A stretch of DNA of 20,366 nucleotides. Source: Chloroflexota bacterium. GTDB lineage: Bacteria; Chloroflexota; Chloroflexia; Thermomicrobiales; JADLAZ01. This document shows positions 16,464 through 20,366 of this stretch, in pieces. A program made the translations under genes and the position numbers. The stretch lies in NCBI GenBank assembly GCA_020849725.1, contig JADLAZ010000268.1, forward strand, positions 1-20,366. The letters run 5' to 3'. The notes beneath the pieces were generated by a model, which searched no databases, was not told the DNA's origin, and saw only the letters and a list, made by a program, of their open reading frames with translations. Position 1 is the first letter of the stretch. Every line of letters begins with the position of its first letter.

Positions 16464-17834
16464 ATGACGCCCACCGGCTCGCGTACCCCGCCGCCGGCCG
16501 ACGCTGGCATGCCGCTGGCGGCTCGGATGCGGCCGCGCGCGCTCGACGAGTTCGTCGGCCAGGAGCACCTGCTCGGGCCGGGTCACGTGCTGCGCCGCAT
16601 CGTCGAGACGGGCCGGCTCGGCTCGCTGATCCTGTGGGGGCCGCCGGGCGTCGGCAAGACGACGCTGGCCAACCTGCTCGCCAGCGCCACCGGCGGCACG
16701 GTCCATCACCTGAGCGCCGTTACCGCCGGCGTGGCCGACCTGCGCAAGCTCGTCGCGGAGGCTGGTCAGTCGCCGCGCGGCAGCCTGGCGCTGGTGCTGG
16801 ACGAGGTCCACCGCTGGAGCAAGACGCAGCAGGACGCGCTGCTGCCGGCGGTCGAGGACGGCCGGCTGGTGCTGATCGGCCTGACGACCGAGAACCCGTA
16901 CTTCGATCTGGTGCCGGCGCTGCGCTCACGGCTGCGCATCCTGCGACTGGAGCCGTTGACGCCGGACCAGGTGCGGGCGCTGCTGGAGCGGGCGCTGGCC
17001 GACCCGGAGCGTGGCCTGGGGGCATTGGCGCTGACGATCGCGCCCGCGGCGCTCGACCTGCTGGTCGAGGCCAGCGGTGGCGACGCCCGCACCGCGCTCA
17101 ACGGGTTGGAGGCCGCCGCCGCCCTCGCCGCCACGCCCCCCGGCGCGTCCCCCGACCTCAATTCCCCGACCCCCGACCCCCGACCCCCGGCCCCCATCAC
17201 CGTCGAGATCGTCAGTGAGGCGATCCAGCGACGGGCGCTGCGCTACGACCGGGCCGGCGACGATCACTACCAGACGATCTCGGCCTTCATCAAGTCGATC
17301 CGCGGCTCCGACCCGGACGCGGCCATCTTCTGGCTGGCCAAGATGCTGGCGGCCGGCGAGGACCCACGCTTCATCGCCCGCCGGCTGACGATCGCTGCCT
17401 CGGAGGACATCGGCAACGCCGACCCCGTCGGGCTGATGCTGGCGATGAACGCCTATCAGGCAGTGGAGCGGGTGGGCATGCCCGAGGCCGGCATCATCCT
17501 GGCCCACGCCGTCACCTACTGCGCCAGCGCGCCGAAGTCGAACGCCGCCTACCTGGCGCTGTTGGCGGCGCAGCGCGCCATCGAGGCCGGCGCCAACCTG
17601 GAGGTGCCGCTGCACCTGCGCAATGCCTCGTTCGGCGGAGCCAAGGCGCTCGGCTACGGCCGCGGCTACGACTACGCCCACGACTTCGCCGAGGGCGACC
17701 CGCGCCGCTACCGCCAGCGCCACCTGCCCGAGGGCGTCAGTGGCCCCTTCTACGAGCCGACGATGCACGGCCGCGAGCGGGCGATCAAGGAGCGGCTGGA
17801 CGATATCCGGCGCATCCGTCAACTGGCTCCGTAG
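16464..17834 (+). CDS. rarA: RarA/MgsA-type AAA+ replication-associated ATPase
   Basis: A 456-residue AAA+ protein of the RarA/MgsA/WRNIP1 family, related to clamp-loader subunits and acting at stalled replication forks in the cytoplasm. MRPRALDEFVGQEHLLG is at 22-38, Walker A GPPGVGKT at 59-66, Walker B LVLDEVHRW at 110-118 (Asp113, Glu114), sensor-1 GLTTENP at 139-145 and LRSR with a candidate Arg finger at 153-156. The C-terminal tetramerisation region has DDHYQTISAFIKSIRGSDPDAA, ASEDIGNADP, YCASAPKSNAAY and PLHLRNAS, all family hallmarks. A proline-rich insert (about 225-244) made from a 7-bp DNA repeat lies between the lid and this region. ATG 16464 follows AAAGG by 9 bases; the 73-codon upstream extension has no family similarity and crosses repeat-rich DNA. 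Confidence 0.95.
   Translation: MTPTGSRTPPPADAGMPLAARMRPRALDEFVGQEHLLGPGHVLRRIVETGRLGSLILWGPPGVGKTTLANLLASATGGTVHHLSAVTAGVADLRKLVAEAGQSPRGSLALVLDEVHRWSKTQQDALLPAVEDGRLVLIGLTTENPYFDLVPALRSRLRILRLEPLTPDQVRALLERALADPERGLGALALTIAPAALDLLVEASGGDARTALNGLEAAAALAATPPGASPDLNSPTPDPRPPAPITVEIVSEAIQRRALRYDRAGDDHYQTISAFIKSIRGSDPDAAIFWLAKMLAAGEDPRFIARRLTIAASEDIGNADPVGLMLAMNAYQAVERVGMPEAGIILAHAVTYCASAPKSNAAYLALLAAQRAIEAGANLEVPLHLRNASFGGAKALGYGRGYDYAHDFAEGDPRRYRQRHLPEGVSGPFYEPTMHGRERAIKERLDDIRRIRQLAP
17164..17195. repeat. 7-bp tandem repeat (CCCCGAC) inside rarA
   Basis: Three perfect CCCCGAC units (17164-17184) are followed by CCCCGGC and CCCC. The unit is not a multiple of three but the total keeps the frame open, encoding a Pro/Asp/Arg-rich linker in RarA. 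Copy number may vary between strains. Confidence 0.8.
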
Positions 17835-17864
17835 ATCGCGACGGCGCGGTGAGCCGAGCGTGCT

Positions 17865-17884
17865 GGGTCGTTCGCGAACGACCC
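17865..17884. terminator. Perfect 20-bp palindrome between convergent genes
   Basis: GGGTCGTT-CGCG-AACGACCC, an 8-bp stem with a 4-base loop. It sits directly beside the stop of the minus-strand TIM-barrel gene (17885) and 30 bp after the rarA stop. The position suits a shared bidirectional terminator, but there is no T-run on either side; it could instead be a dispersed REP-like element. Confidence 0.5.
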
Positions 17885-18799
17885 CTACCGCGCGCCACGG
17901 TCAGGCGGTGCGATCGGGCCGGCGAGCAGTCTCTCCAGATAGACCCGACTGCGGCGGGCGATCGGCAGCGGCCGGTCGAAGTCAGTCGGGAACAGGTCCT
18001 GCTCGACGATGGCCCAGCCGTCGAAGGCAATCTCGCGCAGGAAGGCGAACAGCGCCGGCATGTCGACCAGGCCGCGATCCGGCTCGCAGTAGAGGCCGTA
18101 GGGCACGGCGGCATTCATCGGCAGGTCGCCGGCGCGCACCCGCGCCAGCACCGCCGGATCGATGTTCTTGAGGTGCAGGTACGGCACGCGGGCGTGGTGG
18201 CGGCGCAGGAAGGCGAGCGGGTCGCCACCGGCGATGATATGCTGGCCGGTGTCGAAACAGAGGGTGACGAGCGTCGGGTCAGTCGCGGCCAGCAGCGCCT
18301 CGATCTCGGCCTCGGTCTCGACGTACATGCCGGCGTGGGGGTGAAAGACCAGGCGCAGGCCGGCACGATCGCGCACCAGCGCGGCCAGGCGCTGGGTCGC
18401 GTCGACCAGCCGCCGCCAGTCGTCGGGGGCGAGGCCGACGTGCCGCAACGGCTCGGTGAAGTGGTCCACGTAGGTGGCGGTCATCAGCACCAGGAAGCCA
18501 CCGTCGACCGCGACCACCAGATCGGCCATCGCCAGCGCGCGGCGCTCCAGATCGGGCCAGGCGGCCGGGTCGTGCAGCGCACCATCGACGAAGCCGGCGG
18601 TCACGCCCAGGCCGCGGGCCGCCAACTCGCGCCGCAGCACCGCCGGGTCGGTCGGCAGGTAGCCGAGCGGGCCGAGCTCGATCCAGCGGTAGCCGGCCTC
18701 GGCCACCTCGTCCAGAAAGCGCTGCCAGGGAAGCTGGCGCGGGTCGCTTGGAAACCAGACGCCCCACGAGTCCGGCGCGCTGCCGATCTGAACGGGCAT
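17885..18799 (-). CDS. Sugar phosphate isomerase/epimerase-type TIM barrel (IolE-like)
   Basis: A 304-residue xylose-isomerase-like TIM barrel of the AP-endonuclease-2 superfamily. The opening SAPDSWGVWFPSDPRQ and GYRWIELGPLGYLPTD resemble inosose dehydratase (IolE) relatives. Candidate divalent-metal and catalytic residues in order are Glu41, His153/His155 (FHPHAG), Glu161 (YVETEAE), Asp183 (CFDTGQH), His209 (LHLKNID) and Glu266 (VEQD). The metal centre therefore appears complete. No other inositol gene is adjacent, so substrate is unassigned: inosose, a keto-sugar or a related polyol are all possible. The ATG at 18799 is supported by GGAGGGACG immediately upstream. It lies downstream of metX on the same strand, but a 202-bp gap with a repeat and a C-rich tract makes co-transcription uncertain. 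Confidence 0.85.
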   Translation of the reverse strand: MPVQIGSAPDSWGVWFPSDPRQLPWQRFLDEVAEAGYRWIELGPLGYLPTDPAVLRRELAARGLGVTAGFVDGALHDPAAWPDLERRALAMADLVVAVDGGFLVLMTATYVDHFTEPLRHVGLAPDDWRRLVDATQRLAALVRDRAGLRLVFHPHAGMYVETEAEIEALLAATDPTLVTLCFDTGQHIIAGGDPLAFLRRHHARVPYLHLKNIDPAVLARVRAGDLPMNAAVPYGLYCEPDRGLVDMPALFAFLREIAFDGWAIVEQDLFPTDFDRPLPIARRSRVYLERLLAGPIAPPDRGAR

Positions 18800-18856
18800 C
18801 GTCCCTCCAGGAAGTGATGAGCGCTGGAGCCAGGGGCTGGGCAGACGCCGCAGTGG

Positions 18857-18886
18857 CCATCATGCCGGCGAACGCCGGTATCCAGT
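18857..18886 (-). repeat. Dispersed palindromic repeat, copy B
   Basis: Hairpin ATGCCGGC-gaac-GCCGGTAT (18862-18881, one G-T pair). On the minus strand it reads TGGATACCGGC...CGGCATGATGG, matching copy A at 16195-16223 except around the loop and near the ends. It lies between metX and the IolE-like gene. Confidence 0.65.
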
Positions 18887-18961
18887 CGTCGCCAAGGGGA
18901 GTGCTGCCCTCCGCCAGGATGACGGGTGAACGAGGTGGGCGGATCCACATCGTCTACATCG

Positions 18962-19001
18962 TCCCCCCCTCTCCCCACCCCCAATACCCAACTCCCTCCC
19001 A
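18962..19001. repeat. C-rich low-complexity tract
   Basis: A run of C-blocks separated by CT, A, AATA and AACT next to the metX stop. Composition resembles the CCCCGAC repeat in rarA, suggesting the same expansion process or insertion source. No coding potential. Confidence 0.5.
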
Positions 19002-20258
19002 TCACACTTCGTAATCGCCGTCGAGGAAGCGGAAGTGCTGGTCCAGGCCGGCACCGGAGGTGGCCAGCGCCGGCTCGCCGCCGGGTTCGGGCGGCGCGGG
19101 CCGGCCGCTGGGCGAGAGGGCGCCGGTTTCCAGATAGCGGCGCAGCAGCGGCTCCATCTTGGCGAACTCGACCAGGAAGGCGTCATGGCCATGGATGGAG
19201 TCGAGTTGCCAGTAGTCGACCACACCGCCGACGCGCACGAGGTCGTTGGCGAGCGCCTGGATGTGGCTGTCGGGGAAAAGGATGTCGCTGGTGATGCCAA
19301 CCAGCCAGACGCGAGCGCGGATGCGCGCCAGTGCCGCTTCGTAGGCGGAGAAGCCGTGACCGACGTCGTGCAGGTCCATCGCCCGCGACAGATAGAGGTA
19401 CGCGTTGGCATCGAAGCGACGCACGAGCGCGTCGCCCTGGTAGTGGAGGTAGCCCTCGACATCGTAATGGTCGCCGAAGGCCGGCCAGGCGCTGGGGCGC
19501 GTCGCCGGACGGCGGTCGAAGCGGTGGGCCATCAGGGCGTCGCTCTGGTAGGTGACCATACCGAGCATGCGGGCGATGGCCAGCCCCTCATCAGGGGCGC
19601 TGTCGTCCTCGTACTCGCCCCCGCGCCAGCACGGGTCGAGCATGATCGCCCGGCGCTGGATCTCATTGTAGGCAATGCCCTGAGCATGAAAGCGCGCCGT
19701 CGCCGCCAGCACGATCGCCTGATCGAGCCGGTCGGGGTAGGTAACGGCCCACTCCAGCGCCTGCATGCCACCGATGGAGCCGCCAATGACGGCGCGCAGC
19801 CGGGCCACGCCGAGGTGGTCGAGCAGTCGTCGCTGCGCCCGCACCATGTCGCGCACGGTGACAAGCGGGAAGCGCATGTTGTAGCGGCGGCCCGTGCGTG
19901 GGTCGAGGCTGCGCGGCCCGGTCGACCCCTGGCAGCCGCCGATGACGTTCGAGGCGATAACGAACCAGCGGTCGGTATCGATGGCCTTGCCGGGACCAAT
20001 CGCTCCATCCCACCAACCCGGCTTGCGATCGGTCGGACTGTGGACGCCGGCCGCGTGAGCATCACCGGTGAGGGCATGGGCGATCAGGACGGCGTTGTCG
20101 CGCCGGGCATTGAGCCGGCCATACATCTCGTAGGCCAGCGTGACGCCCGGCAACTCGCCGCCACGCTGCAGGCGGAATGGCTCGGCGGCACTGCCGAAGC
20201 TCAGGTAGTGGCGCTGCACTAGCCCCACCGACCGCGGGTCATTCGTGCTTGTGTCCAT
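19002..20258 (-). CDS. metX: Homoserine O-acyltransferase (MetX family)
   Basis: A 418-residue alpha/beta-hydrolase-fold enzyme that acylates homoserine (acetyl- or succinyl-CoA) at the entry to methionine synthesis. Seen: LAYEMYGRLN at 41-50, HALTGDAHAAG at 61-71, GWWDGAIGPGKAIDT at 81-95, NVIGGCQGSTGP at 104-115, nucleophile Ser161 in GGSIGGMQALEW (159-170) and, near the C-terminus, the triad Asp in ITSDILFP and His in SIHGHDAFL. A 35-residue Pro/Gly-rich tail (SPSGRPAPPEPGGEP) exceeds the usual length. Whether acetyl or succinyl is used cannot be decided by motif. AGGA lies 8 bases before the ATG. A T-box leader directly upstream shows control by uncharged tRNA, most simply tRNA-Met. Confidence 0.95.
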   Translation of the reverse strand: MDTSTNDPRSVGLVQRHYLSFGSAAEPFRLQRGGELPGVTLAYEMYGRLNARRDNAVLIAHALTGDAHAAGVHSPTDRKPGWWDGAIGPGKAIDTDRWFVIASNVIGGCQGSTGPRSLDPRTGRRYNMRFPLVTVRDMVRAQRRLLDHLGVARLRAVIGGSIGGMQALEWAVTYPDRLDQAIVLAATARFHAQGIAYNEIQRRAIMLDPCWRGGEYEDDSAPDEGLAIARMLGMVTYQSDALMAHRFDRRPATRPSAWPAFGDHYDVEGYLHYQGDALVRRFDANAYLYLSRAMDLHDVGHGFSAYEAALARIRARVWLVGITSDILFPDSHIQALANDLVRVGGVVDYWQLDSIHGHDAFLVEFAKMEPLLRRYLETGALSPSGRPAPPEPGGEPALATSGAGLDQHFRFLDGDYEV

Positions 20259-20293
20259 TGTTCGTCCTGCCTGGTGACCATGCTTGGCCCACG

Positions 20294-20334
20294 AAAAAAG
20301 CGACCTACGCCCACGATCGGGGCGAGAGGTCGCT
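20294..20334 (-). terminator. Intrinsic terminator of the metX T-box leader
   Basis: On the minus strand: AGCGACCT (20327-20334) pairs with AGGTCGCT (20299-20306), an inner CGCCC/GGGCG extends the hairpin, and a T6 run (20294-20299) follows. It ends 35 bp before the metX ATG. Formation should stop transcription when the tRNA is charged. Confidence 0.9.
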
Positions 20335-20366
20335 CTCGCGGTGCCACCCGAATTCGCCGGCGCCTC
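20294..20366 (-). promoter_or_regulatory. T-box leader (3' part) controlling metX
   Basis: The minus strand carries GGGTGGCACCGCG (20337-20349), the highly conserved T-box sequence whose UGGC-type bulge pairs with the uncharged 3' end of a tRNA. The terminator at 20294-20334 follows at once, and the two share sequence, as expected for the antiterminator/terminator switch. Stem I with the specifier codon lies beyond the window, so the cognate tRNA (expected Met) cannot be read. Confidence 0.93.

Noticed and set aside
17164..17195. CCCCGAC array as a CRISPR or origin iteron
   Set aside because: Units are 7 bp, contiguous and inside a coding frame; no spacers.
19035..20222. Plus-strand ORF of 395 codons opposite metX
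   Set aside because: Antisense shadow; metX has the full catalytic motifs and a T-box on the minus strand.

Overview
The window is a GC-rich (roughly 70%) bacterial chromosome segment with housekeeping and accessory genes packed on both strands. I see no transposase, integrase or CRISPR array. Gene content fits a Chloroflexota lineage, perhaps Thermomicrobia/Sphaerobacter-like: an XRE-NB-ARC ATPase regulator, adjacent sirC-hemA, a T-box leader before metX, a MerB-like protein and C-rich intergenic tracts. That placement is inference.

Layout. 1-1004 (-): truncated XRE/NB-ARC ATPase. 1373-4418 (+): tetrapyrrole and cytochrome block (precorrin-2 dehydrogenase, glutamyl-tRNA reductase, CcsA-like assembly protein). 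4473-5378 (-): exported intradiol-dioxygenase-like lipoprotein. 5687-7630 (+): APC permease. 7756-9470 (-): tRNA-Leu(CAA), HU and a ROK sugar kinase. 9547-10947 (-): an orphan NrfD-type membrane protein. 11031-12857 (-): a compact uncharacterised operon of two DUF488 paralogues and a probable dual-OB protein. 13006-15380 (+): CNNM/CBS/CorC protein and ThiL. 15487-16176 (+): MerB-like gene interrupted by an in-frame TGA. 16464-17834 (+): RarA/MgsA. 17885-18799 (-): IolE-like TIM-barrel enzyme. 19002-20258 (-): MetX, preceded by a T-box leader that runs off the window.

The most striking observation is at 15487-16176. Two adjacent ORFs lie in the same frame, separated only by one TGA, and together make a full-length alkylmercury-lyase (MerB) family protein. 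The TGA falls where MerB has its essential second cysteine (Cys159), while counterparts of Cys96 and Asp99 are present. Four bases after the TGA there is a stable hairpin with a GGUC apical loop, spaced almost exactly as in the E. coli fdhF SECIS. I therefore interpret the gene as a selenocysteine-containing MerB-like protein, not a pseudogene. The selenocysteine machinery itself is not in this window.

Other points of interest are the DUF488/DUF488/dual-OB operon, the T-box control of metX, an orphan NrfD with an extra soluble tail, a proline-rich insert in RarA made from a 7-bp tandem repeat, and small dispersed palindromes in intergenic gaps.
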